From: Thiotrichaceae bacterium
GTDB taxonomy: Bacteria > Pseudomonadota > Gammaproteobacteria > Thiotrichales > Thiotrichaceae
Length of the DNA: 13,272 nt
NCBI GenBank assembly: GCA_024762625.1
Contig: JANTHA010000028.1
Location: 1 to 13,272 of the forward strand
Direction: 5' to 3'
The position numbers and the translations under genes are program-made. Every line of letters begins with the position of its first letter. The first letter of the stretch is position 1. Of this stretch, positions 6,898 to 13,272 are shown piece by piece. The notes under the pieces are model-generated. The model was not told the DNA's origin, searched no databases, and was given only the letters and a program-made list of their open reading frames with translations.

Positions 6898-8079
6898 ATG
6901 AAACCAACGCCCCGTGAGATCATCACTCCACGTCCTTCAATGTCACTGAGTATTCCGGATGGCATGTCGCCAGTTGAATTTTTTAACAGCGCCGCCAATC
7001 TGAAGAACCTTGCTGAAGAAAACGGACTGTTCCGCACGCCTGAGGATTTGCTGATGTATCGCAAGCTGATCGGGCACAGCACCGAGTTTGACACCTCGAT
7101 TATTCTGGATACTTCAAGGCGTATACTAGACCCATTGGGGCGCCCGGTTCGACGCGACCAGATGAGCCGTCAACAAAAGAAAGTCTGGTCCCAGATGACC
7201 CAGATATTGATGGAATATATGCTGGAAAAATACCCGGATCCTGCAAAGCATCTGATTCTGTGCGGCGAGGCGAGTCTGGATTCGACCTGGCCATTGAACA
7301 AGCCTGGCGTACCCAGCATCCGCATGATTCATAATCATTTCATGGTCTTCCCGATTGCTGAGCTAAAGACCGCCAAGGAAGCCGACGCCAACAATCCAAA
7401 CCTCACCGATAGCGGACATAACACGCTGTTTTTACGCCATTTGAGCGATGTTTATCATGAATTCCTGGATGTGCTTGATTTACAATTTTTAAAACTGATT
7501 CCATCGGAAGAATGTGCGCTAAAACTCACTGGCTATCCTCAGGGTCTGCCGAGCTGGGAAGTCATTGGCGGTGTTGAAAAATTGAAAGATCGCTATTTCT
7601 GGTATGAATTTGAACAGGTGCTACGCGGCTTTCTTGATTTCTATCGCACTTTTTTCTCGCTGGTGGCGACAGGCGAAGAACGCGTTCCTGATCAGTCCAA
7701 TTTTCCTAACCAGATTGCCGATGTGTTATTAAGCAATAACACCTTTTTCCGGGTTGCCCGCGATCTGCGCGAACAGGTCATTCAGGATCCGCAATTTGCC
7801 AATGAAATTCGCTGGCGACCCGCCTACAAGCAAATTCTTTACCGGGATGATCAAGGGCGTCTTATCGTAACCATTTCACAGAATTCGGTTGGCAACGCCA
7901 TCACTGAATTACTTGGCATTGTGGTTAACCGCGTTGAAGACAACGAAGCCTATGGCGAACGTGAACCGGCGCTGGTCGGCCGCTTGCTGGAAGCCAGGGA
8001 ACGTCTGATTGAAGCCAATCTGGGCGAACCGATTTCAGGTCCGTGCTGGCCAAATGGGAAGTTTACGCCCTGTCGATAA
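6898..8079 (+). CDS. Uncharacterised 393-aa protein
   Basis: I do not recognise this protein with confidence. It is 393 aa, soluble in appearance (no signal peptide, no membrane segment), with a charged, mostly helical-looking composition and many aromatic residues in the middle (for example RYFWYEFEQVLRGFLDFYRTFF). The most distinctive segment is IRMIHNHFMVFP at residues 141-152, where H145-x-H147 follows a beta-strand-like run. This faintly resembles the HxH core of the HIT/GalT nucleotidyl-transferase superfamily, but the third histidine and other motifs are not evident, so I do not assign a function. Cysteines are few (C122, C208, C387, C392). The ATG is preceded by a weak GGA about nine bases upstream; an in-frame TAA at 6877 rules out a much longer N-terminus. 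The MITE immediately upstream probably affects its expression. It is convergent with the yafJ-like gene, 39 bases apart. Codon use looks like the neighbours. Confidence 0.85.
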   Translation: MKPTPREIITPRPSMSLSIPDGMSPVEFFNSAANLKNLAEENGLFRTPEDLLMYRKLIGHSTEFDTSIILDTSRRILDPLGRPVRRDQMSRQQKKVWSQMTQILMEYMLEKYPDPAKHLILCGEASLDSTWPLNKPGVPSIRMIHNHFMVFPIAELKTAKEADANNPNLTDSGHNTLFLRHLSDVYHEFLDVLDLQFLKLIPSEECALKLTGYPQGLPSWEVIGGVEKLKDRYFWYEFEQVLRGFLDFYRTFFSLVATGEERVPDQSNFPNQIADVLLSNNTFFRVARDLREQVIQDPQFANEIRWRPAYKQILYRDDQGRLIVTISQNSVGNAITELLGIVVNRVEDNEAYGEREPALVGRLLEARERLIEANLGEPISGPCWPNGKFTPCR

Positions 8080-8118
8080 TCCATTCCGGGGAGCTCGGAT
8101 TTCAGCTCATGTTTCAGA

Positions 8119-8943
8119 TTAGATAATTATTTTGCCATCCTGAAAGACTTTAATCTCCCCCGGTTCCAGCGCCTGCCAGCTTTCGTCGCTTAAAGGCACG
8201 CTGGCGGCCAGGATCACTTTTTGCGCCAGTGCGCTGTCGCTTTTTTTCAATGTCAGGCCATTGATATCGGCATTTTCAGTCACTTCGCCAGTTTTGTTCG
8301 CCGGACAACTGCGACAAACAATATGCAGTCCGGGCAGCACGCTTGTGTTGTCCTTGCTGGAAATCCGTTTATGACTGTGAATGTAGACGTATTCGCTATC
8401 AGAATAAATGAAATTGGCGATGCCAAATGTTCTGATTTTGTTTGCAAATGCTTCGACGATAGCCATGCGTTGCGCCAGCTCAGGAGATTGATCCTGGTCC
8501 CAGATCATCGCCATGCGCTGCATTAAATAACAAAAGGCGTATTCCGAGTCGGTATTGCCTATCGGTTTAAACCGCGTAAATGGCGCATCATTCAATTTTG
8601 AAAAATCATCCAGATCGCCATTATGCGCAAACACATGCAACTTACCACCCAGTTCGCGAGAAAAGGGCTGTGTATTACGCACGCTAACCTCGCCTTTGGT
8701 TGCAAGGCGGATATGCGAGATAATCAACTTGCTTTGAATACTATGATCCTTGATAAAACGCAAATAAGGACTATCGCTGGCTGAACTGGCTTCCTTGATG
8801 ATGCGCGCATCATTCTTATCATAATAGGCAATGCCCCAGCCATCTTTATGCAGATCAGTCAGGCCGCCATGCCGGGAAAACTCATCCAGTGAAAATGATG
8901 CCTCGGTTGGCAGGGTGCTGGACATGGTAAATAATTCACACAT
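8119..8943 (-). CDS. yafJ: Class II glutamine amidotransferase, YafJ type
   Basis: This is an Ntn-hydrolase of the class II glutamine amidotransferase family, related to E. coli YafJ. In such enzymes the residue after the initiator Met is the catalytic Cys that attacks glutamine to release ammonia. That decides the start: an upstream ATG at 8958 would add MPFDT before MCELF and bury the nucleophile, so the ATG at 8943 is chosen (274 aa, against about 255 in E. coli). Visible motifs in this numbering are C2, HKDGWGIAYY (32-41), SHIRLAT (76-82), NTQPF (90-94), AHNGD (106-110) and NTDSEYAF (130-137), the set that shapes the glutamine site. No synthase domain is fused, so the ammonia acceptor is unknown, as for YafJ generally. 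It is divergent from the DksA-like gene and convergent with the unknown 393-aa gene. No clear Shine-Dalgarno precedes the chosen ATG; a -10-like TATAAT lies on the minus strand at 9002-8997. Confidence 0.92.
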   Translation of the reverse strand: MCELFTMSSTLPTEASFSLDEFSRHGGLTDLHKDGWGIAYYDKNDARIIKEASSASDSPYLRFIKDHSIQSKLIISHIRLATKGEVSVRNTQPFSRELGGKLHVFAHNGDLDDFSKLNDAPFTRFKPIGNTDSEYAFCYLMQRMAMIWDQDQSPELAQRMAIVEAFANKIRTFGIANFIYSDSEYVYIHSHKRISSKDNTSVLPGLHIVCRSCPANKTGEVTENADINGLTLKKSDSALAQKVILAASVPLSDESWQALEPGEIKVFQDGKIII

Positions 8944-8996
8944 GGTATCAAAGGGCATCTCTATGAATTAGGCGCAAACAGCGACGCGAATAAGTT

Positions 8997-9002
8997 ATTA
9001 TA
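8997..9002 (-). promoter_or_regulatory. Candidate -10 box of the yafJ-like gene
   Basis: The minus strand reads TATAAT at 9002-8997, about 54 bases before the yafJ-like ATG and inside the divergent gap shared with the DksA-like gene. No good -35 hexamer at the normal distance is seen, so this is a candidate only. Confidence 0.35.
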
Positions 9003-9053
9003 CCCTTAATTACCATGTCCATTTGATCAAAACCCGAAAGAGAGCGCATCGTT

Positions 9054-9377
9054 ATGTTCGAACAACAGAAAAAGGAACTGGAAAAACTACAAAAAGAGCT
9101 GCAAACGCGGCTTGATCATTTACAGAAGGATCTGAGTAGCGCCCATAGCAGCGATTCAGACGAGCAAGCGATAGAACGTGAAAATGACGAAGTCGTGGAA
9201 AAACTGCGGGATGAAACAGAACTGGAATTATCCCAGGTTCGACAAGCCTTGAAAAGAATTGAAACTGGAAGCTACGGCCAATGTGAACAATGCGGCGAAG
9301 CCATCAACCCGCAAAGACTGGCGGCCTTGCCCTATAGCACGCTTTGTATCCAGTGCGCCGAACAATCCGCAACATAA
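9054..9377 (+). CDS. Short DksA/TraR-family zinc-finger protein
   Basis: Members of this family bind in the secondary channel of RNA polymerase and tune promoter activity, with or without ppGpp. The 107-aa product has an N-terminal, highly charged coiled-coil-like region (residues 3-28, continuing at about 44-72) and a C-terminal C4 zinc finger with spacing C-x2-C-x17-C-x2-C (C77, C80, C98, C101), in the segment YGQCEQCGEAINPQRLAAL. The acidic stretch SDSDEQAIERENDE (33-46) sits where DksA has its coiled-coil-tip acidic residues. At 107 aa it is shorter than DksA (151 aa in E. coli) and longer than TraR (about 73 aa), so it is a paralogue type, not the main dksA. A purine-rich AGAGAG lies about nine bases before the ATG. 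The stop codon is inside the target duplication of the second MITE. The DUF3144 gene beyond that MITE was very probably its operon partner. Confidence 0.9.
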   Translation: MFEQQKKELEKLQKELQTRLDHLQKDLSSAHSSDSDEQAIERENDEVVEKLRDETELELSQVRQALKRIETGSYGQCEQCGEAINPQRLAALPYSTLCIQCAEQSAT

Positions 9378-9378
9378 A

Positions 9379-9611
9379 CCTAAATTCCTCAGTTGAACGC
9401 TATGATGGCTAAAAAGCTTTTGATTTATCATTTATATAGCAAATTATTAATCTCTCTCACAGGCTGAAGTCGCTTCAGGCTGGATTGCACAACTGTGATG
9501 GCGCATGCCTGCGTTGTAGCTGCTTGAAAGGGAATTACCATTCCGCGCAGTTACGCCTTGACCTGCACCACCACAGCCGCACACTCAAGCCTGCTCAACT
9601 GGGATTTTAGG
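9379..9611 (-). mobile_element. MITE copy 2 (233 bp, inverted) with 5-bp target duplication ATAAA
   Basis: This is the same element as 6604-6837 in the opposite orientation. Its left end on the plus strand, CCTAAATTCCTCAGTTGAAC, is identical to the complement of the right end of copy 1; its other end is slightly degenerate (complement CCTAAAATCCCAGTTGAGC, one base shorter). Perfect direct repeats ATAAA flank it (9374-9378 and 9612-9616). The internal hairpins are retained: CTGAAG-TCG-CTTCAG (9464-9478) and the GGAAT/ATTCC core nested in GTAGCTG...CAGTTAC. By eye about 18 positions of 234 differ from copy 1. The left duplication includes the TAA stop of the DksA-like gene, so that protein keeps its full length. 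The right duplication leaves the DUF3144 ribosome-binding site intact. Confidence 0.9.
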
Positions 9612-9623
9612 ATAAACCATGGA

Positions 9624-9630
9624 AAGGAAG
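9624..9630 (+). promoter_or_regulatory. Shine-Dalgarno deciding the DUF3144 start
   Basis: AAGGAAG at 9624-9630 is placed correctly for the ATG at 9634 (five bases from the AGGA core). The earlier in-frame ATG at 9619 has only the MITE end in front of it, so the later one is preferred. Confidence 0.75.
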
Positions 9631-9633
9631 CAA

Positions 9634-9918
9634 ATGGACAATTCTTTTTATGATCGCGCAGACGCTTTGATTGATCTGGCAAACAGCCAGATTGGCGAAG
9701 AAGCGAAAAATGGCATGGTTAGCGCTTCATTTTTGTATGCCGCGAGTCGATTTAATGCCTGGTTAAGCGCTACAGGCTTTGAAAATTCGGAAGAAATGCA
9801 AAAAGCGAAACAGGAAACGATAGACTATTTTACCAATGAATATCGCAAGATGCTTGATGAGAACCTGACTGATTATATCGAAAACTTCCACAATTACATG
9901 CAGATAAAAAACAATTAG
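9634..9918 (+). CDS. DUF3144 family protein
   Basis: This is a small 94-aa protein of unknown function that matches the DUF3144 pattern: YDRADALIDLANSQIGE near the N-terminus, the core VSASFLYAASRFNAWL (about residues 25-40), and YFTNEYRKMLDENLTDYIENF near the C-terminus. It has no Cys, no signal peptide and no membrane segment, and looks all-helical and acidic. The start is taken at 9634 because a good Shine-Dalgarno (9624-9630) precedes it; an in-frame ATG at 9619 would add five residues. If the MITE and one copy of its target duplication are removed, this gene starts about 16 bases after the stop of the DksA/TraR-like gene, which argues for an ancestral two-gene operon. In its present state it may rely on readthrough across the MITE. 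It is convergent with the cysteine-cluster gene. Confidence 0.88.
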   Translation: MDNSFYDRADALIDLANSQIGEEAKNGMVSASFLYAASRFNAWLSATGFENSEEMQKAKQETIDYFTNEYRKMLDENLTDYIENFHNYMQIKNN

Positions 9919-9970
9919 GTTGATTAACGGATGATTTCATGCAAATAGCACAAGATTCACCGTGTTATTA

Positions 9971-10252
9971 TTATCCTGTTTTTTCCTTATTGAGCGCATT
10001 GTACGATTTTGGAAAACTAAATGTACACACATCCTTAACCGATTCAAACTGCGCAGCTGTGCGTGGGAATTTTCGGCAAACAAGGGGACGAATCTTATAA
10101 ATAGAACAATAAGACTTGCCGTCCTCATCATCTTTAAGAAAATTGCAACGGAAGGGTAATTTGCAGCATTCGCCACAGTTGCTGCATGAGCCTTCCCGAT
10201 TACTGTCCACGGGAAGAATTGAGGTGATGGTGCGGGTAATTTTAGGTAGCAT
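9971..10252 (-). CDS. YkgJ-type CxxCxxCC cysteine-cluster protein
   Basis: This is a 93-aa protein of the YkgJ/UPF0153 zinc- or iron-chelating family, whose molecular role is poorly known. The defining motif is SCSNCGECCKLP (C23, C26, C29, C30). Further cysteines typical of the family follow at C36, C49 (in YCSIYKIRP), C59 (VCRKFP) and C76 (VCTF). The YxxRPLVCRKFP segment is a strong family signature. It is at the short end of the family, but all the core elements are present. The ATG at 10252-10250 has no obvious Shine-Dalgarno. A minus-strand -10-like TATAAT is at 10287-10282, about 30 bases upstream. It ends 52 bases from the convergent DUF3144 stop and is followed upstream on the same strand by DUF2333, 97 bases away, so co-transcription with DUF2333 is possible. 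Confidence 0.9.
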   Translation of the reverse strand: MLPKITRTITSILPVDSNREGSCSNCGECCKLPFRCNFLKDDEDGKSYCSIYKIRPLVCRKFPRTAAQFESVKDVCTFSFPKSYNALNKEKTG

Positions 10253-10281
10253 AATTATGAAAAATGACTGATTTTGAGCGC

Positions 10282-10287
10282 ATTATA
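10282..10287 (-). promoter_or_regulatory. Candidate -10 box of the cysteine-cluster gene
   Basis: The minus strand reads TATAAT at 10287-10282, about 30 bases before the ATG. A matching -35 is not evident at 16-18 bp, so it remains a candidate. I see no stem plus T-run in the 97-base gap to the DUF2333 gene that would stop readthrough. Confidence 0.35.
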
Positions 10288-10349
10288 CGGATATTACAAT
10301 TTATCACTAGTTCTCTTTAGCCTTATTTCACTCTTCCTTTACCCTTGCT

Positions 10350-11387
10350 TCATCCTTCTTTCAGTAATGTTTCCAAATCAATCAGAGCTGCATTGGCGCG
10401 AGAAATATAGGACGCCATCACCAATGAGTGGTTGGTAACAAGTCCAAAACCTTTGCCATTCAAAATCATCGGGCTCCAGACCGTTTGCTGCGTTCCCTCC
10501 AATTCGCGGATAATCTGGCGCAGACTAACGCGAGCATTTTTCTTTTCCAGCACCGATGAAAAATCAATTTCGATTGCTTTGAGAAGATGAATCAGCGCCC
10601 AAGTCTGGCCGCGCGCCTCATAAAACACATCATCGATTTCAAACCAGCTGGTCTTGACCCGTTGTGAGCTAGCGCTTGGAGTGGATTGTTTAGCCTCTGC
10701 GTCTCCGGCAAGATCAATATTCAGCTGATCCTTGCCTACGCTGGCGCTAAGTCGTTGAGAAAGCGATCCCAGACGCTTTTTTACCAGTCCCAGCCAGTCT
10801 ACAAGATTGTCGGCGCGCGCATAAAACTGGGCGTCCGCATCATTATCATCCGAGAGACGCCGTAGATAATTAAAAAGTGATTTAAGCCCATCTCTGTATT
10901 GGCTTTCCGCTGGAGGTAAAATCCAAAGACTGGTATCAGTGTGTAATTTGGTTGCGGCATTGACCAGGTCTTCGTCTTCGCTGGACTGTGACTGGGAGCG
11001 GCTAAAATCATTGCGTAAGGTGAGCGACATATCGCGCGCCTGGGTTATCACGCCAAATTCCCAGTTCGGCATGTTATCCATAAACACGCCGGGCGGAAGT
11101 TTGTCATTTTCGATAAAACCACCTGATTTTTCAAGCAGAGTGTCTACCAGCTTGTAGAGCGTAGCCGTGGTGGTAAATCCATTGACTACTTTGGCGTTCA
11201 TTTCCTCGGCCATTTGCTGCGCATTGGCGTTGACGTCAAACTGATCTGGCTCGCGACTCCAGAGAAACATCAATAGCAACATCAGCAAAACCAGGGTCAC
11301 AAAAAACATGCCGATGGTCCATTTCAGACCTTTTTCCTTCCAGGTAGAAGGCTTGTACATGTCAATAATTTTAGCGGCGGCGCTCAT
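10350..11387 (-). CDS. DUF2333 family membrane-anchored protein
   Basis: This 345-aa protein has a short cytoplasmic N-terminus, one hydrophobic segment at about residues 23-44 (WTIGMFFVTLVLLMLLLMFLW) and a long, probably periplasmic remainder. The segment PPGVFMDNMPNWEFGVITQARD followed by NDFSRSQSQSSEDEDL is the hallmark of DUF2333, known from Pseudomonas and other gammaproteobacteria; its function is unknown. Start choice: an in-frame GTG at 11399 would add four residues, but the ATG at 11387 has GGAG nine bases upstream (inside that extension), so the ATG is preferred. An extended -10-like TGCTATCAT lies on the minus strand at 11432-11424. The gene is divergent from the ABC transporter gene, with 126 bases between the start codons. 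A functional link to the transporter is possible but not shown. Confidence 0.9.
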   Translation of the reverse strand: MSAAAKIIDMYKPSTWKEKGLKWTIGMFFVTLVLLMLLLMFLWSREPDQFDVNANAQQMAEEMNAKVVNGFTTTATLYKLVDTLLEKSGGFIENDKLPPGVFMDNMPNWEFGVITQARDMSLTLRNDFSRSQSQSSEDEDLVNAATKLHTDTSLWILPPAESQYRDGLKSLFNYLRRLSDDNDADAQFYARADNLVDWLGLVKKRLGSLSQRLSASVGKDQLNIDLAGDAEAKQSTPSASSQRVKTSWFEIDDVFYEARGQTWALIHLLKAIEIDFSSVLEKKNARVSLRQIIRELEGTQQTVWSPMILNGKGFGLVTNHSLVMASYISRANAALIDLETLLKEG

Positions 11388-11423
11388 GCGGGTCTCCACG
11401 TTTATTTAATTCAGACTGAATCC

Positions 11424-11432
11424 ATGATAGCA
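11424..11432 (-). promoter_or_regulatory. Extended -10 promoter candidate for the DUF2333 gene
   Basis: The minus strand reads TGCTATCAT (TG, one base, then the hexamer TATCAT), one mismatch from an extended -10, about 37 bases before the chosen ATG. No strong -35 is seen, which an extended -10 can tolerate. Confidence 0.4.
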
Positions 11433-11477
11433 GGGATGAGGTTGTGGCTGTATCTTTTCAAGCCTGAACGCAGGTTT

Positions 11478-11507
11478 TTTACAATAAAATTAAAAACTCC
11501 CTACAAT
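11478..11507 (+). promoter_or_regulatory. Promoter of the ABC transporter gene (probable leaderless mRNA)
   Basis: TTTACA (11478-11483) and TACAAT (11502-11507) are separated by 18 bp, a good sigma-70 type arrangement. A transcription start 6-8 bases after the -10 would fall at 11513-11515, on the ATG at 11514. No Shine-Dalgarno is seen before that ATG, which agrees with a leaderless message. Confidence 0.5.
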
Positions 11508-11513
11508 ACGCCA

Positions 11514-13272
11514 ATGGATATTATTTTCCGGGAATACTGGCGCGTCGCCTGGCACTACAGGGTTTACCTGTTTCTGGTGCTGTTCGGACTAGTGAGCGCA
11601 ACAGTGTTAACGGTCTACTCGCCAGTTTTTTACAAGAATATCGCCAATGGTTTTGCCCAGCCATTCAGCCCACAAACACAGGCCATGATGTTGCATAATT
11701 TCTGGATGGTGGTGCTGTTTTATGCAGGCATCTGGTTGTCCTGGCGAGTGCTTGAAATTGGCATTATTCCGCTAGACGCCGGTGGCGTTAAGCTACTGGA
11801 AAAACGCTGTTTTGCTGTACTTAAACAACAAAAATACGAATTCTTTGAAAACCAGTTTTCAGGCAGCCTGATTAAACAAGCCAGTCGCTTTGCGCGCGCC
11901 TACGAAGTGATCATGGACTGGTTCATGTTCCAGCTGGTGCAAAACGTTTTGGGAATCGCCATTGCATTTGCTTTGTTTTATCAGCAACAACCACGGTTTG
12001 CGTTTTATTTTCTGATCTGGGTGATCTTGTTCATCAGCTGGATTGTGGCTTATTCCATCTGGAAATTGAAATACGATAAACGGGTCGCCGAACGGGATTC
12101 CAGACTGGGAGGCGCTTATTCGGATGCGATCAGTAACATGTTTATCGTCAAGAGCTTTGCGCTGGAGCAGTTTGAACAGGCCAATATCAACGATAAGGCG
12201 GAAGCGACCTATCGCGCCAAGCGCACCGCCTGGATTTTAATGTTTATTTCGTTTGCAGTGCAGGGCATCATGACCATGGGAATTGAGCTGGTGCTGGTTT
12301 ATCTGATGATTGAAAAATGGCGCCAGGGGAATTTTCAGGTCGGTGAATTTGTACTGTTTCAATCCATTTTGCTGATACTGGTGCAGCGTTTGTGGGAGTT
12401 TGGACGTAACTTTCGGACATTTTTCACGGCATTGGCTGATGCAGCCGAGATGGCTGAAATATTCCGCATCACTGATCTGGAATGCGATCAAGCAAATTCA
12501 AAAACGATGTCTATCAAGAACGGTGAAATAGAATTTGACCGGGTATCGTTTGCCTATGCGGGCGGCAATACCAAGGGAAAGCCTGCATCCGGCCTGTTTA
12601 AAGATTTCTCACTACACATTCGCGCAGGTGAAAAAGTGGCGCTGGTTGGCGAGTCCGGTTCGGGTAAAACCTCTCTGACCAAACTGTTGTTTCGATTTCA
12701 GGATCCTGACAAGGGGCGCATACTTTTTGACGGTAAGGACGCTGGGGATTTCACGCTGGAATCGTTACGTCGGCAAATTTCACTGGTGCCGCAACAGCCG
12801 GAGCTATTTCATCGTACTGTGCGCGATAATATCGTGCTGAATGCCAATGTTAGCGATGCCCAATTAATTGACGTTGCAAAAAAAGCCCGGAGCCTGGAAT
12901 TTATCCAGCGCTTGCCAAAGCAATTTGATACGCTCGTCGGAGAACGCGGCGTAAAGCTCTCCGGCGGTGAAAAACAACGTATTGCGCTGGCAAGGGCGTT
13001 TCTGGAAAACGCACCCATTGTGATTCTGGATGAGGCAACCAGCGCGCTTGATTCAATCACCGAAAAACAGATTCAAAAAGCCATTTTTGAATTGATCTCC
13101 GGCAAAACAGCGCTGGTCATTGCACACCGACTCAGCACCATCCTTCGCATGGACAGGATTATTGTGCTTGAGAATGGCCGCATAATAGAGCAGGGTAACC
13201 ATCAGGAATTGCTCGACAAGGAGGGAAAATACGCCGCTATGTGGAAACACCAAAGTGGAGAATTCCTCAAAT
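11514..13272 (+). CDS. ABC exporter, fused membrane and ATPase domains (3' end outside window)
   Basis: This is a half-size ABC exporter: one membrane domain followed by one ATPase domain, expected to work as a dimer in the inner membrane. The frame is open for 586 codons and leaves the window, apparently only a few residues short of the usual end. About six hydrophobic segments are seen: residues 17-39, then roughly 62-80, 140-160, 163-186, 243-268 and 283-300. The ATPase has Walker A GESGSGKT (379-386), the Q-loop SLVPQQPELF, the signature LSGGEKQR (482-489), Walker B IVILDEAT with D506 and catalytic E507, and the H-loop H538 in IAHRLST. All catalytic residues are intact. The substrate cannot be told from sequence; relatives of this layout export lipids, peptides or drugs. 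The start at 11514 fits the usual N-terminal length before the first membrane segment. Divergent from DUF2333. Confidence 0.93.
   Translation, partial: MDIIFREYWRVAWHYRVYLFLVLFGLVSATVLTVYSPVFYKNIANGFAQPFSPQTQAMMLHNFWMVVLFYAGIWLSWRVLEIGIIPLDAGGVKLLEKRCFAVLKQQKYEFFENQFSGSLIKQASRFARAYEVIMDWFMFQLVQNVLGIAIAFALFYQQQPRFAFYFLIWVILFISWIVAYSIWKLKYDKRVAERDSRLGGAYSDAISNMFIVKSFALEQFEQANINDKAEATYRAKRTAWILMFISFAVQGIMTMGIELVLVYLMIEKWRQGNFQVGEFVLFQSILLILVQRLWEFGRNFRTFFTALADAAEMAEIFRITDLECDQANSKTMSIKNGEIEFDRVSFAYAGGNTKGKPASGLFKDFSLHIRAGEKVALVGESGSGKTSLTKLLFRFQDPDKGRILFDGKDAGDFTLESLRRQISLVPQQPELFHRTVRDNIVLNANVSDAQLIDVAKKARSLEFIQRLPKQFDTLVGERGVKLSGGEKQRIALARAFLENAPIVILDEATSALDSITEKQIQKAIFELISGKTALVIAHRLSTILRMDRIIVLENGRIIEQGNHQELLDKEGKYAAMWKHQSGEFLK

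Noticed and set aside
8091..8108. Hairpin GAGCT/AGCTC between the convergent 393-aa and yafJ-like genes as a terminator
   Set aside because: Only five base pairs, and no T-run follows on either strand.
6599..9616. Composite transposon made of the two inverted MITEs with the genes between them as cargo
   Set aside because: Each MITE has its own complete and different 5-bp duplication; a composite would show one duplication at the outer ends only.
9962..10159. 65-codon plus-strand frame opposite the cysteine-cluster gene
   Set aside because: Antisense to a protein with an unmistakable CxxCxxCC signature; no start signal.
11388..11399. GTG start for the DUF2333 protein at 11399
   Set aside because: The Shine-Dalgarno GGAG lies inside this extension and is correctly spaced for the ATG at 11387.
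1..13272. tRNA, rRNA, CRISPR array, prophage or defence genes
   Set aside because: Read for on both strands; no cloverleaf-like sequence, regularly spaced repeats or phage/defence protein motifs were seen.

Overview
This is a chromosomal window from a gammaproteobacterium of moderate GC content. Evidence: a RapA nearly the length of the E. coli protein and closely similar along its whole length, a RimO, a YafJ-type amidotransferase, a short DksA/TraR-type zinc-finger protein, and DUF3144 and DUF2333 proteins. A phosphoribulokinase of the proteobacterial CbbP/PrkB type leaves open an autotrophic lifestyle (sulfur or ammonia oxidiser, or a methanotroph with a Calvin cycle), but no other Calvin-cycle gene is present, so this is not shown. 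I cannot name the genus.

Layout. (1) 1-1901: the C-terminal part of alanine dehydrogenase (+) meets rimO (-); the two stop codons overlap by 3 bases or so. (2) 1902-2687: a 786-base divergent gap, the richest non-coding stretch here. It holds a group of DnaA-box-like 9-mers (a candidate replication origin or DnaA-binding locus) and a 214-bp non-coding element with imperfect terminal inverted repeats, a 4-bp target duplication and internal hairpins. (3) 2688-6538: phosphoribulokinase, a good intrinsic terminator, then rapA starting almost on the terminator's T-run without a visible Shine-Dalgarno. (4) 6539-9616: a block bounded by two copies, in inverted orientation, of a ~234-bp miniature element (MITE). 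Each copy has its own perfect 5-bp target duplication. Between them lie an unrecognised 393-aa protein gene (+), a YafJ-type class II glutamine amidotransferase (-), and a DksA/TraR-like gene (+). The second MITE landed on the stop codon of the DksA-like gene and separates it from a DUF3144 gene that must once have been about 16 bases downstream. (5) 9634-11387: DUF3144 (+), a small CxxCxxCC cysteine-cluster protein (-), and a membrane-anchored DUF2333 protein (-). (6) 11514-13272: a half-size ABC exporter (six membrane segments plus ATPase), running off the window end, with a promoter placed so that its mRNA may be leaderless.

The genes do not form one pathway. They are mostly single-gene units for translation and transcription maintenance (rimO, rapA, DksA-like), carbon and amino-acid metabolism (prk, ald), and poorly known proteins. 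I see no defence island, prophage, CRISPR array, rRNA or tRNA. The items most worth following up are the two miniature elements and their effect on neighbouring genes, the DnaA-box locus, and the unknown 393-aa protein.
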